NCBI GenBank assembly: GCA_017302015.1
Contig: JAFLEE010000064.1
Location: 1-31,498, forward strand
Source of the DNA: Spirochaetota bacterium
Lineage (GTDB): Bacteria > Spirochaetota > UBA12135 > COTS27 > JAFLEE01
Direction of reading: 5' to 3'
Length of the DNA: 31,498 nucleotides
Shown here: in pieces, positions 1 through 8,357 of the stretch
Layout of the letters: each line of letters begins with the position of its first letter
Numbering within the stretch: position 1 is the first letter of the stretch
Program-made: the position numbers and the translations under genes
The notes under the pieces: generated by a model
Databases searched by the model: none
Told to the model about the DNA's origin: nothing
The model's input: the letters and a program-made list of their open reading frames with translations, nothing else

Positions 1-240
1 AAACCCGACCTGGGCGCCGCCGTCCAGGCCGCGGGGTTCCATGTCACGCGCCTCCACTACTTCGACGTGGCGGGGGTCCTTCCCTGGTGGTTCCTCTTCC
101 GCGTTTTGAAACTTCGCGCCGTGAACGCCGGCCAGGCGCGGCAATACGACCGGCTCGTCGTCCCGATCATGCGCCGCCTCGAAGCTTGGATCCGTCCCCC
201 GTTCGGGAAAAACCTGGTCCTCCTCGCCCGCAAGGCCTGA
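1..240 (+). CDS. Class I SAM-dependent methyltransferase, C-terminal fragment
   Basis: The reading frame is open from the first base and stops with TGA at 238-240, leaving the last 79 residues of a protein that begins outside the window. The tail resembles the end of class I SAM methyltransferases (Methyltransf_11/12/23 type) common in polysaccharide clusters: a 'FHVTRLHYFDVAGVLPWW' stretch, a tyrosine in 'QYDRLVVPIMRRLE', and a closing strand 'GKNLVLLARKA'. The SAM-binding glycine loop lies upstream and is not visible, so substrate and exact family are open. It is on the same strand as the polysaccharide genes that follow, about 170 bases downstream. Confidence 0.6.
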   Translation, partial: KPDLGAAVQAAGFHVTRLHYFDVAGVLPWWFLFRVLKLRAVNAGQARQYDRLVVPIMRRLEAWIRPPFGKNLVLLARKA

Positions 241-265
241 CCGTGCGCCGGAAGCGGGCTATTTT
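237..265 (+). promoter_or_regulatory. Weak sigma70-like promoter candidate
   Basis: CTGACC (237-242), a 17-base spacer and TATTTT (260-265) match 8 of 12 consensus bases. The element lies at the end of the methyltransferase gene in the 169-base gap before the DUF6044-like gene, and would give a leader of about 138 bases. The match is modest and could be chance. Confidence 0.25.
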
Positions 266-409
266 GGAAATCTCCCCCCGCGCGGGTAAGCTTGCGACGC
301 GCCCGCAGGCGGGGCCGAGCGCCTCGCGGCGGTGCGGCGAGGATCCGCAACGCCGATCGCGCGCCCCAGACGTCTTCCCGACGCCCCCCCGGTGGAGCCG
401 AGGTGCCCC

Positions 410-2734
410 GTGAGGATCCCGACGCTGGTTCTCAAGTATCGAACGTATTTCCTGGCCGCCGTCGCGATCCCCATCGTCTTCTTCGTCGGGTCCATGGTCG
501 ACGCCCTTTCTCGGGACGGCGCGCGGGACTCGACCCTGGGCGTCACGATTGAACTGGCCACCTCGGGGGAACGATCCACGAATTTCCGCGTCACGCGCGT
601 GCCCCTCTTCAGCCACCCCCAGACGGTCCAGGGGGACGGCAAGCGTTGGCGCATCGATGCCTCCTTCCTCCGCCGCATCCGCATCGACGCTTCGGAGGAG
701 GACCTTTCTCGCCTGACCGGGCTGACCGTGACGATCGGCGAGGCGCCGCACGCCTATACCCGGGAGGCATTCCTGCGGGACTGGTCGCGCACGAATGCCG
801 AGGGGAAGCGCTATTTCGAATCGCCGAGCTCGCTGCGCCAGCATCGATCCTTCCTCCCCGTCTTCGGGCAAATCCTCAATTACAAGGGGCAAAGCGACGC
901 CGCCCTGGCGGCCCTTCGTGACGCCGGGGCCCTTTTCTTCGGGCTGCTCCTGCTTTTTCCGCTCGTCTGGTTCCTCTCCGTGCGGGAACACCGCCTCGGG
1001 GCGATCGCCGCGCGCCTGATGGAACCGCCCGAACGCGCCTCGACCCGCCACCGCTGGGTGACCGCGCTCGGATTCTTCCTCGTCGCCCTCTATCTCGCGC
1101 CCCTCCTGATCCTCAACCGCGATGCCCATATCCCCATCGGGGACTACCTGGAGCAGACGCCCCCGCTCTTCGAACTCCTAGCCCGAAGCGGCAAGACCTT
1201 CGCCCCCAACCACGAGATCCTGCCCCAGGTCATCCATGGGATCGAGCGGAAGCTCCTTCCCTCCGAAATCGACTTCTTCTACCTCTTGAATTGGCTCTTC
1301 GGGCTCCTGCCTGCGATCCTGATTTCCCAACTCCTCCTGCGCCTGGTGGCCTTCTGGGGGATGCTCCGGCTTTTGAGCGATCACCTGTTCGCCCGTGAAA
1401 CGGACATTCCCTACCGCCACCTGCTCAGCGTGGGGGTCGCGGTCTGCTTCGCCGTGATGCCCTTCCACTTCGCGACCTACCTCACGATCGCGGGGATCCC
1501 CTGGCTCTGGAGCGCCTTCCTGGCCCTCGCCAAGCGTCGCGCGCGCGCCCTCGATGTGGCCTTCATCCTCTTTTATCCGCTCTTTTCCATGCTCCACCTC
1601 GGTTCCTTCGCCGTGATCGCCTCGGTCGTGGCGCTCTTCGCGTTCGACGCCTGGCGCCGCCGCCGCGTGAATTGGAAATTCGCCGCGCTCCTCGCCGCCC
1701 TTATCGCCCTGACGGTCGTGAAGGAATATCGTCTCTTCGCCATGGTCCTCTTCGAGCCCGGCTTCGTTTCCCAGCGCGCGGCGATGGAGTTTGACCACAA
1801 TCTCCTCTCGGCCCTCACCTTCGCCCGGGAATTGCTGATGACCAATTCCCTCAGTTTTTTCAAGACCATGCACTTGCCGCTGATCGCCGGGGCGCTCGCC
1901 CTCGCCGGATTGTTCCTCCTCGCCCGACCCGAGCGCGCGCCCCGTCGGCTCCTCCTGCTGATCCTCGGGATCCTGGCCATCGTGGCCATCCGGTCCTTCA
2001 CCTATTGGGATCGGCTCAACCTCCTCCATGTGCTCCCGGTTCTGAAGACGCTCAATATTTCCCGGGTGATCGCCCTGCTCCCGGTGCTCTGGTGCCTCGT
2101 CTTCGCCGAAAGCCTGGGGGTGATCGCCGCGCGCAACCGGAATCTGATCCTGCTCTGCCTATCCTTGATCTTGGCCCAAATCGGCTTCCTGATCGCCGCC
2201 CAGGAGGAAGTCGTCAACCGGAACGAACTGAGTTTCAGGCAATTCTTCTCGCAGGAACTCTTCGCCGAAATCAAGGGATACATCGGGAAGGATCCGAAGG
2301 ACTACCGCATCGTCAACGTGGGGATCCAACCCACGATCACGCTCTACAACGGCTTCTACAACGTCGACGCGTACCTGGCCGTCTACCCGATGGCCTATAA
2401 AGAACGCTTCATGAGGATCATGGAAAAGGAGATCGCCAAGAGCCGGGATGTCCGGTACATCTACGAAAAAAACGGCTACCACGTCCAGATCTTCCCCGCC
2501 GAAAACCCGTTCCTGCTCTACGATTTCGGGAAGAAGCGCATCCCGCCCATCGAAAGGCTGGAGGTCCACGCTGGGATGCTCCGCGATATGAAGGTGCAAT
2601 ACGCCCTCTCCGCCGCGGAAATCAAGAATCATTCGGAACTTCGGTGGCACCTGCTCAAGGTCTTCGAGGGCCGCGGTTCCCCCTACCGCGTCTATCTCTA
2701 CGGATGCCTCCCCCCACCCCTTCCCGATTCTTGA
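410..2734 (+). CDS. DUF6044-like polytopic membrane protein (YkoS-like)
   Basis: A 774-residue integral membrane protein if translation begins at GTG 410, which directly precedes a membrane helix (about residues 8-27). An upstream in-frame ATG at 332 would add 26 Arg/Pro-rich, non-coding-looking residues. Order: N-terminal helix, a soluble presumably extracytoplasmic region (about 30-170), then about ten further hydrophobic helices (170-620), then a soluble tail (about 625-774). Two parts recall DUF6044/YkoS proteins: 'DAHIPIGDYLEQ' after the second helix, where an acidic residue sits as in GT-C enzymes, and 'TITLYNGFYNVDAYLAVYP' in the tail. DUF6044 proteins are usually shorter and lack the N-terminal soluble domain. 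A role as a lipid-linked-sugar (GT-C-like) transferase is inference from topology and context; no activity is established for the family as far as I know. Confidence 0.8.
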   Translation: MRIPTLVLKYRTYFLAAVAIPIVFFVGSMVDALSRDGARDSTLGVTIELATSGERSTNFRVTRVPLFSHPQTVQGDGKRWRIDASFLRRIRIDASEEDLSRLTGLTVTIGEAPHAYTREAFLRDWSRTNAEGKRYFESPSSLRQHRSFLPVFGQILNYKGQSDAALAALRDAGALFFGLLLLFPLVWFLSVREHRLGAIAARLMEPPERASTRHRWVTALGFFLVALYLAPLLILNRDAHIPIGDYLEQTPPLFELLARSGKTFAPNHEILPQVIHGIERKLLPSEIDFFYLLNWLFGLLPAILISQLLLRLVAFWGMLRLLSDHLFARETDIPYRHLLSVGVAVCFAVMPFHFATYLTIAGIPWLWSAFLALAKRRARALDVAFILFYPLFSMLHLGSFAVIASVVALFAFDAWRRRRVNWKFAALLAALIALTVVKEYRLFAMVLFEPGFVSQRAAMEFDHNLLSALTFARELLMTNSLSFFKTMHLPLIAGALALAGLFLLARPERAPRRLLLLILGILAIVAIRSFTYWDRLNLLHVLPVLKTLNISRVIALLPVLWCLVFAESLGVIAARNRNLILLCLSLILAQIGFLIAAQEEVVNRNELSFRQFFSQELFAEIKGYIGKDPKDYRIVNVGIQPTITLYNGFYNVDAYLAVYPMAYKERFMRIMEKEIAKSRDVRYIYEKNGYHVQIFPAENPFLLYDFGKKRIPPIERLEVHAGMLRDMKVQYALSAAEIKNHSELRWHLLKVFEGRGSPYRVYLYGCLPPPLPDS

Positions 2735-2815
2735 GTCCGCGCCCCGGCATCCGCCCGCCCGCCAGGGGAATAGAGCCCGTGAAACCTCTGGCCATTGCGC
2801 CCTCCCGCGGCGACC

Positions 2816-2844
2816 TTGAGTTATCTTTTTATCCGAGATAGAAT
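2816..2844 (+). promoter_or_regulatory. Sigma70-type promoter for radical SAM/membrane protein unit
   Basis: TTGAGT at 2816-2821, exactly 17 bases, then TAGAAT at 2839-2844 (4/6 and 5/6 to consensus). It lies in an AT-richer island within the 131-base gap after the DUF6044-like gene. The predicted start of transcription near 2851 is about 15 bases before the ATG at 2866, just leaving room for the GGGGAA at 2857-2862. One of the better promoter matches in the window. Confidence 0.6.
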
Positions 2845-2865
2845 ACGCGGCCGTCCGCGGGGAAC

Positions 2866-4383
2866 ATGTCCATCATCACGCTCGTTCGCCCGCCTTGTCT
2901 CATCTCCAAAGGCACCCTCCAAGGACCGATCACCCCCCCCATCGGCGTCGCGTACCTCGCGTCCAGCCTGCTGAAAGCGGGCCACGAAGCGCACATCATC
3001 GATGCCCTCGGCGAGGCTCCCTTCCGCCACCACCCCTGCTTCAAGGGCCGCATGATCGCCATCGGCCTTTCCGTGATCGAAATCCTCAAGCGCATCCCCC
3101 CCCGCTCCGAGATCATCGGCCTCAGCTGCATGTTCTCGCAGGATTGGCCCTATTCCCACCGGATCCTCAAGGCCATCCGCGTCCAGTTCCCCGACGCGCT
3201 CCTCATCGCCGGCGGGGAACACGTCACCGCCATGGCCGATGACCTCCTGCGCAGCTGCCCGGAGATCGACCTCTGCGTCCTCGGGGAGGGCGAAGAGGCC
3301 GTCGTGGATATCGCGAATGCCCTCGCCGCCAAGGGAGACTTCTCGCGGGTGGCGGGCTTGGCGCTGCGGCGCAACGGCAACCTCCTGGTCACCGAACCCC
3401 GCGCCCGCCTGCGCGCCCTCGACGAAATCCCGCCGCCCGCCTGGGAACTCACGCCCATCCACCAGTACCTTGACAACGACCTGGGCTATGGGGTCGACCT
3501 CGGGCGCAGCATGCCGATCCTCGCCACCCGCGGGTGCCCCTACCAATGCACCTTCTGCTCCAATGCGGCGATGTGGACCCCGCGCTGGTACGCCCGAGAT
3601 CCGGCGCGGGTCCTCGATGAGATCCAGCACTACCTGACCCATTACCGGGCCACCAATATCGATTTCTTCGATCTCACCGCCATCGTCAAGCGGGAGTGGA
3701 TCCTCGAGTTCTGCGCCCTCGTGAAGTCGCGGGGGATGCACTTTACGTGGCAACTCCCCAGCGGCACCCGTTCCGAGGCCATCGATCGCGACGTCTGCCG
3801 CGCCCTCCACGAGGCCGGCTGCCGCAACATGACCTATGCCCCCGAAAGCGGCTCCCCCGAAGTGCTCCGCCGGATCAAGAAGAAGGTCGACCTTAAGAAC
3901 CTGATGCGCTCCATGCGCGGGGCCATCCGGGAGGGGATGAACGTCAAGACCAACATCATCATCGGGTTCCCCGACGAGACGAAACGCGAGGTCTGGCAGA
4001 CCATCCGCTTTGTCTGCAAAATGGCCCTGGCCGGCATCCACGACGTTTCCGTCTCCATGTTTTCGCCTTACCCGGGCTCCGAATTGTTCAATCAGATGAA
4101 GGCCGCCGGGAAGCTTCCCCCCCTTGACGAAGGCTATTATCTCTCCCTCTCCTCCTATACGGACATCACCGCGACCATCGGGTGGTCCGAGAACCTCACC
4201 AGCCGCCAATTGGCCTTCTACCGCATTTTCGCCCTCCTCGCCTTTTATTCGCTCCAGTACGCCGCCCGGCCGTGGCGCCTCGTGCTCCTCATCGTCCACT
4301 TTCTCGGGAACAAGCAGGTCTCCCGTCTCGACAAATCGCTGCACGATTTCCTGAAGCGAAAAGACGACCTCCCTTCCGCTTGA
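2866..4383 (+). CDS. B12-binding-domain radical SAM protein
   Basis: A 505-residue protein with the two-part layout of cobalamin-binding-domain radical SAM enzymes. Residues 1-190 resemble a B12-binding fold (opening 'PPIGVAYLASSLLKAGHEA', then 'IAGGEHVTAM' and 'CVLGEGEEAVVDIA'). The radical SAM core follows with the cluster motif CxxxCxxC at Cys224, Cys228 and Cys231 ('TRGCPYQCTFC'). The last 80 residues are hydrophobic and basic, as in BchE/HpnR-like members. The DxHxxG motif of base-off B12 binding is absent, which is normal for this class. Members carry out C-methylation, ring formation or other radical chemistry on sugars, lipids and antibiotics; the substrate here is unknown. It has its own promoter and lies 26 bases before the next membrane protein gene, suggesting a two-gene transcript, with modification of a lipid carrier or glycan as one possible role. 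Confidence 0.85.
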   Translation: MSIITLVRPPCLISKGTLQGPITPPIGVAYLASSLLKAGHEAHIIDALGEAPFRHHPCFKGRMIAIGLSVIEILKRIPPRSEIIGLSCMFSQDWPYSHRILKAIRVQFPDALLIAGGEHVTAMADDLLRSCPEIDLCVLGEGEEAVVDIANALAAKGDFSRVAGLALRRNGNLLVTEPRARLRALDEIPPPAWELTPIHQYLDNDLGYGVDLGRSMPILATRGCPYQCTFCSNAAMWTPRWYARDPARVLDEIQHYLTHYRATNIDFFDLTAIVKREWILEFCALVKSRGMHFTWQLPSGTRSEAIDRDVCRALHEAGCRNMTYAPESGSPEVLRRIKKKVDLKNLMRSMRGAIREGMNVKTNIIIGFPDETKREVWQTIRFVCKMALAGIHDVSVSMFSPYPGSELFNQMKAAGKLPPLDEGYYLSLSSYTDITATIGWSENLTSRQLAFYRIFALLAFYSLQYAARPWRLVLLIVHFLGNKQVSRLDKSLHDFLKRKDDLPSA

Positions 4384-4409
4384 CTCCCCACCGCGCCGAG
4401 GACCGCCCC

Positions 4410-5774
4410 ATGAATTCGCAACGAGCCATCCACGTGTGGGCCGCCTTCAGCGCGTGCCTCTTCTTCTTCGTCCTCGTGAACTCCGTCTACCAGAGCCAGC
4501 GCATGGGGCTCCTCTCCATGGAGAGCGACGAGTATGTGCGCAATTACATGGACGACCGCTCGTGGATCGCCAAGATCTACGGGCACGGGGAGGGCGGCGC
4601 CGACATGCTCTACCGGGGTCGGGAAGTTTCCCACCTCTTCAATTGGCTTGATGCGAAGGCCGTGGTATTCTGCTTCGAGCACGGCCTGCCCAATTTCCTC
4701 TCCTGGACCCATTACGCGGCCCTCCTGCTCCTCGCTCTCGTCTTTATCCGTTGGTTCTCCGCGCCGACGATCCCCGCCGCCAATCGCTACCTCGCGAGCC
4801 TCGTCTTCGCGGCCTTTCTGGCGGTCTCTTGCCTATCCCTCGTGTTCTATTTCCGCACGTCCAAGATCCTCGCCGGGCTCTCCCTCTGCGTCGCGCTCTA
4901 CCTGGTCTTGAAATGCCCTATCAACCGCAAGAATTTCCTCCTCCTCGCGTTGACGATCCTCTTCGGCGATTGGGTCGATGAGCAGGGCATGGTCCTTAGC
5001 CAACTCCTGGCCTTCCCGATGCTCTACCGCTGGGCGGCCACGAAGGACCGCCGATGGCTTTTTGCCATGTGCCTCCCCGTGGTACTAGCCGTCTCGCTCT
5101 TCGCCTACCGCCAGACCTTGGGCCTCGCGATCGCCCAGGCCTACTCGGACCCCCACGCCAATCTTCACAATACGGTGCGCCACTCCTCCTACAAGAATCC
5201 CTTCCACCTCTCCGGTTGGATAGAGAGCGCGCGACTCTTCCTCACCTATTTCGGCTTGACGATCCCGGCCCCCGCACGCCCCTATTCCGGGGCGATCTTC
5301 GGCGTCGTCCTTCTCGCCTCCGGGGCGGCCCTTTGGGTTCGAGCGCGCCGCCTATTCCGCTTCGGCCTACTCGGCCTCGCGGGCAGTTCCGCGGTCGTGC
5401 TCTTGCTGCTCTACCTTTCCAGCCGCGCGCATCCCCCGCTGCTCACCTTCCCCGAAACCCAGTTATTCTACTACCCCATCCCGATCACGCTCCTCATCCT
5501 CTTCGGACTCCTGATCCTCATCGAGACGCTCCCCCTTCAAAAACCCGCGTGGGCGGCCATGGCCATCGTCCTCGCCGGGGCGCTCTTGGTCGGCAATCTC
5601 CTGAGCCTGCCCCCGGCGATCGCCACCTTGAGCGACCGGCTGGCCCCTTGGCTCAACCGCGTCGAATGGATCCAAAAACAATACCATCTCACGCCGCCCG
5701 CCAAGCCCCTCGACCCGCCCGTCGTCGGTAGCCATACGCTCAAAGTTCTCCTGGAGCGTAAAGCGGCCCACTGA
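4410..5774 (+). CDS. Polytopic membrane protein of the polysaccharide cluster (paralogue 1)
   Basis: A 454-residue protein with about ten hydrophobic helices. ATG 4410 is chosen because GAGGA lies 8 bases upstream and the first membrane helix (about residues 8-27) begins just after it; longer in-frame versions overlap the preceding gene. I recognise no named family. Distinctive residues are 'SDEYVRNYM' in the first external loop, 'YRGREVSHLFNWLDAK', 'VFYFRTSKI' and 'GDWVDEQGM'. Equivalent positions recur in the membrane protein at 17,683-19,119, so the two are probably homologous. Acidic residues after the first helix, large loops and context suggest a GT-C-like transferase or another lipid-linked-glycan protein; this is inference. 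It ends 53 bases before the convergent GT10-like gene. Confidence 0.8.
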   Translation: MNSQRAIHVWAAFSACLFFFVLVNSVYQSQRMGLLSMESDEYVRNYMDDRSWIAKIYGHGEGGADMLYRGREVSHLFNWLDAKAVVFCFEHGLPNFLSWTHYAALLLLALVFIRWFSAPTIPAANRYLASLVFAAFLAVSCLSLVFYFRTSKILAGLSLCVALYLVLKCPINRKNFLLLALTILFGDWVDEQGMVLSQLLAFPMLYRWAATKDRRWLFAMCLPVVLAVSLFAYRQTLGLAIAQAYSDPHANLHNTVRHSSYKNPFHLSGWIESARLFLTYFGLTIPAPARPYSGAIFGVVLLASGAALWVRARRLFRFGLLGLAGSSAVVLLLLYLSSRAHPPLLTFPETQLFYYPIPITLLILFGLLILIETLPLQKPAWAAMAIVLAGALLVGNLLSLPPAIATLSDRLAPWLNRVEWIQKQYHLTPPAKPLDPPVVGSHTLKVLLERKAAH

Positions 5775-5791
5775 CGGGCCAGGCACGCGCG

Positions 5792-5827
5792 AGGGCGCAA
5801 AGCCTTTTTGGCCCCGTTCGTCGCCCT
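5792..5827. terminator. Hairpin between convergent genes
   Basis: AGGGCG (5792-5797) pairs with CGCCCT (5822-5827), with a smaller GCC-TTTTT-GGC hairpin inside the loop, followed on the plus strand by TTAAAAAA. It fills the 53-base gap between two convergent stop codons and might end transcription from one or both sides. The stem is short and the T-run imperfect. Confidence 0.3.
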
Positions 5828-6793
5828 TTAAAAAAGATTCCTCGCCCGGCGAAGCAGGCGGGGCAGCATCGGCGGTTTCGCGGGATTCGGGGCCAAAAGC
5901 AAATCCACCGGCGCCGCCCGCGGCGATTGGCCTTCCCACCGCGTGAGGTTCTGCTCGAGGACGGCGAAGGTCTGGTGGACCTCCAGCACCTTCGCGCGCG
6001 CGGCCAGGAGCGCCGGTCGGCGCGCGGCGTAGAAGTCGCGCTCGCTGAGGACGCGTTCGATGGTGCGCATGGATTCCTTCGGCTTCCCGGGATCGATGCG
6101 GAGGAGCGATTCGGGGCCGAAGGAAGCCTCGGCCTCCGGGGCGCCGAAGTAGAGCGGGAAACTGAGGGCGAGGTAGGGATCGAGGAGTTTCTCGGTGATC
6201 CACCAGGGAAGGCGGTCGTTCTCGATGGCGACCGTGAAGGGATAGGGCGCCAGGACGGACCACTTGTCGTCGAAGTCGCGGATGCCGCGGCCGAAGAGGT
6301 CGACGCGGTCCTTGAAGACTTCCTTGAGGCGCAGGCAGAATTGGAGGCGGCGCCGATGGGCCGGGCTGAAGGCCTTGTTGGAGGTGATGACGGAGAGGCG
6401 CGGGATCGTCTTCTCGCACGGCTCCCCCGGGATCTCGTCGTATTTCTTCCGCACGAACCAGGGCATCCCCAGGGGGCCGGGGCTGAATCCGGGATGGGCG
6501 CGCAGCCGGGGTTGGATGCCGACGACGCGGGCGAATTGGCGCAGGAACGCGTCGTGGTAGAACTTCATCGAGGGCGGTTCCCACGCGAAGAACGCCAATC
6601 GATCGGGGGAAACCCGCACGCGGACCGGCGCCGCGAGTTCATCCAGCACCACGACCCAATCGAAGGGCCCTTCCTGGGGATCCCAGGTGAAGCGCGTTCC
6701 CTTCCACACGCCGCGCTGCCCCGGGGTCTGGTCGAAGAATGGCCAGGTTCCGTAAGAGGAAAGGAGGAGGACGTTTACCATGGGCAGTACCAT
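5828..6793 (-). CDS. GT10-family (fucosyltransferase-like) glycosyltransferase
   Basis: A 321-residue cytoplasmic enzyme resembling the Glyco_transf_10 (alpha-1,3/4-fucosyltransferase) family. The C-terminal half carries the hallmark donor-binding segment: 'YPFTVAIEN' with Glu191-Asn192, 'WWITEKLLDPYLA' with Thr200-Glu201-Lys202, then 'PLYFGAPE'. Earlier pieces fit too: 'FFAWEPPS' at about 68-75 and 'SVITSNKAFSP' at about 134-144. Family members usually transfer fucose from GDP-fucose to GlcNAc or similar acceptors, but donor choice is not proved here. Start is either ATG at 6793 or the internal ATG at 6781 (giving 'MVNVLLLSSYGT'); neither has a clear Shine-Dalgarno sequence. The in-frame extension to 7063 looks non-coding. 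It is transcribed toward the membrane protein gene and away from the FkbM gene, across a 278-base gap. Confidence 0.85.
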   Translation of the reverse strand: MVLPMVNVLLLSSYGTWPFFDQTPGQRGVWKGTRFTWDPQEGPFDWVVVLDELAAPVRVRVSPDRLAFFAWEPPSMKFYHDAFLRQFARVVGIQPRLRAHPGFSPGPLGMPWFVRKKYDEIPGEPCEKTIPRLSVITSNKAFSPAHRRRLQFCLRLKEVFKDRVDLFGRGIRDFDDKWSVLAPYPFTVAIENDRLPWWITEKLLDPYLALSFPLYFGAPEAEASFGPESLLRIDPGKPKESMRTIERVLSERDFYAARRPALLAARAKVLEVHQTFAVLEQNLTRWEGQSPRAAPVDLLLAPNPAKPPMLPRLLRRARNLF

Positions 6794-6931
6794 CGTTGGG
6801 ACGGGGAAGGATCGCGCTGGGGAGAATTCCCGGCGACGGGTTCCGGTGGATTTTATCCTCCTGCCACCGGGGCGACAAGAAGGGAACGCGCCACCGGGCC
6901 CGCCGCGCGGCTGGGCGATGCTCCCGTGAGA

Positions 6932-7042
6932 ATACGAATCCCCGTATCGCCTGCTTCGCGCGCGCAGGCGGACCGCGGCGACCAAGCGATGGTAAAATTC
7001 AAACGGAAATGGACGATCGCCGATGCGGCCATTTCCGGCCGC
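6932..7042. promoter_or_regulatory. Divergent intergenic region with two inverted repeats and a -10-like element
   Basis: The 278 bases between the GT10-like gene (minus) and the FkbM gene (plus) hold ATACG-N6-CGTAT at 6932-6947, a TAAAAT -10-like hexamer at 6993-6998 with no good -35, and a perfect GCGGCC-N6-GGCCGC hairpin at 7025-7042, thirty bases before the FkbM start codon. The reverse strand has only a weak TACCAT. Promoters for both flanking genes should lie here. The hairpin would be in the FkbM leader and could influence translation or termination, or be chance in GC-rich DNA. Confidence 0.35.
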
Positions 7043-7071
7043 GAAATCCCACCCGAATGGCATAGAGCCCC

Positions 7072-7791
7072 ATGATCCAAACCCTCCGCCAAAAACTCCG
7101 CGCGATCCTCCCCCCCGATCTGGTCCGACGCATCGGTTGGATCCGACGCGACCTCTTCGGTTGGCACGAGCGCCACTGGTCCCAATTCGGCGAAGACGTC
7201 CTCCTCGGCGTGCTCCAAGAGAGCCAACCCCGGGGCTTCTTCGTGGACGTGGGCGCCCACCATCCCTGCCGCCTCTCCAACACCTATCTGCTCTACCGCC
7301 GGGGCTGGACGGGGATCAATATCGATCCCCGCCCCGGGGTGAAGCGCGCCTTCTCGAGGGTCCGCCCTCGGGACCTGACCATCGAAATCGGCATCTCGGC
7401 GAAACCGGCCACGCTCACGTATTACCTCTTCAATGAACCCGCCTGCAATACCTTCAGCGAGGCCGTCGCCCGGGAGCGCGACGGCAAAAACGGCCAGAGG
7501 ATCACCGGGAAACTCCAGATCCCGACCGAGCCCCTCTCGACCCTCCTCGACCGCCTCGCCCCCGGCCGCGCCATCGATTTCCTGAGCGTGGATGTGGAGG
7601 GGATGGACCTCGAGGTCCTCAAGACCCTCGATTTCCCGCGGCAGGCGCCGCGGCTGCTCGCCATCGAGATCCACGGCCTCGATGTCCAGGACCTGCGCGC
7701 CTCCCCCTCCGCCGCATGGCTGCTGGACCGCGGATACCGCATGGAGGCCTGGCTCGGGCCCACGGTGTTCTGGCGCAAGACCTCCCCATGA
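7072..7791 (+). CDS. FkbM-family methyltransferase
   Basis: A 239-residue SAM-dependent methyltransferase of the FkbM (Methyltransf_21) family. Visible features are 'HWSQFGEDVLL' before the core, the SAM-binding strand and loop 'GFFVDVGAHHPCRLSNT', the acidic strand 'GINIDPRPG', and the family's late motif 'IDFLSVDVEGMDLEVLKTLDF'. FkbM proteins O-methylate sugars, polyketides or peptides; in a polysaccharide cluster a glycan hydroxyl is the likely target. ATG 7072 gives the usual basic amphipathic lead-in, and no strong Shine-Dalgarno is seen. Its stop overlaps the next start as ATGA (7788-7791), so it should be co-translated with the acyltransferase. Confidence 0.9.
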   Translation: MIQTLRQKLRAILPPDLVRRIGWIRRDLFGWHERHWSQFGEDVLLGVLQESQPRGFFVDVGAHHPCRLSNTYLLYRRGWTGINIDPRPGVKRAFSRVRPRDLTIEIGISAKPATLTYYLFNEPACNTFSEAVARERDGKNGQRITGKLQIPTEPLSTLLDRLAPGRAIDFLSVDVEGMDLEVLKTLDFPRQAPRLLAIEIHGLDVQDLRASPSAAWLLDRGYRMEAWLGPTVFWRKTSP

Positions 7792-8357
7792 CCGCGAGGC
7801 TTCGGTCCTACTTGGGCCGCCTGCTCGGCGGGCTGCTCCACCGCGTCGGCATTGACCCACGGGCCCGCATCCATCCCAGCGCCCAACTCGCCGCCGGCGT
7901 GCGGGTCGACCGCGAATGCGAGATCGGAAAGCACACCTATATCGGCCGCGACACCCTCATCTGCCGAGCGCAAATCGGGAACTATTGCTCGATCGGCGAA
8001 TGGGCCCTCATCGGCCCCGGGGAGCATCCGATGGATGCGCCCTCCACCAGCGCGATCTTCCTGAAAAATCCATGGGGCGAACTCACGGGCAAGCCTTGCG
8101 TCCTCGGCCACGACGTCTGGGTCGGCAGCCAGGCCATCATCCGCCGCGGCGTGACCCTGGGCACCGGATGCGTCGTCGGGGCCAACGCGTTCGTCAACCG
8201 CGATGTCCCCCCCTACGCCATCGTCGCGGGTTCCCCCGCCCGCGTCCTGCGCACCCGCTTCTCGCCCGAAAAAATCCGGATTCTGCTCGACAGCCAGTGG
8301 TGGCTCCTGGAGCCCGCCGAGGCCGAACGCGTCTTCCGCGGCCTTCCCGCCGAATGA
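7788..8357 (+). CDS. Left-handed beta-helix (hexapeptide-repeat) acyltransferase, CatB/VatD-like
   Basis: A 189-residue enzyme starting at the ATG that overlaps the FkbM stop. It has hexapeptide repeats of the left-handed beta-helix fold: 'ARIHPSAQLAAGVRVD', 'CEIGKHTYIGRDTLI', then an inserted loop ('GEHPMDAPSTSAIF') and further coils 'CVLGHDVWVGSQAII', 'GVTLGTGCVVGANAFV'. The ending 'PPYAIVAGSPARVLRTRF' followed by a short helical tail is typical of xenobiotic/maltose/polysaccharide O-acetyltransferases using acetyl-CoA. The His in 'GEHPMD' sits where the catalytic histidine of the XAT group lies. It probably O-acetylates a sugar of the repeat unit, though N-acylation of an amino sugar cannot be excluded. 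Its TGA overlaps the next ATG. Confidence 0.88.
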   Translation: MTARLRSYLGRLLGGLLHRVGIDPRARIHPSAQLAAGVRVDRECEIGKHTYIGRDTLICRAQIGNYCSIGEWALIGPGEHPMDAPSTSAIFLKNPWGELTGKPCVLGHDVWVGSQAIIRRGVTLGTGCVVGANAFVNRDVPPYAIVAGSPARVLRTRFSPEKIRILLDSQWWLLEPAEAERVFRGLPAE

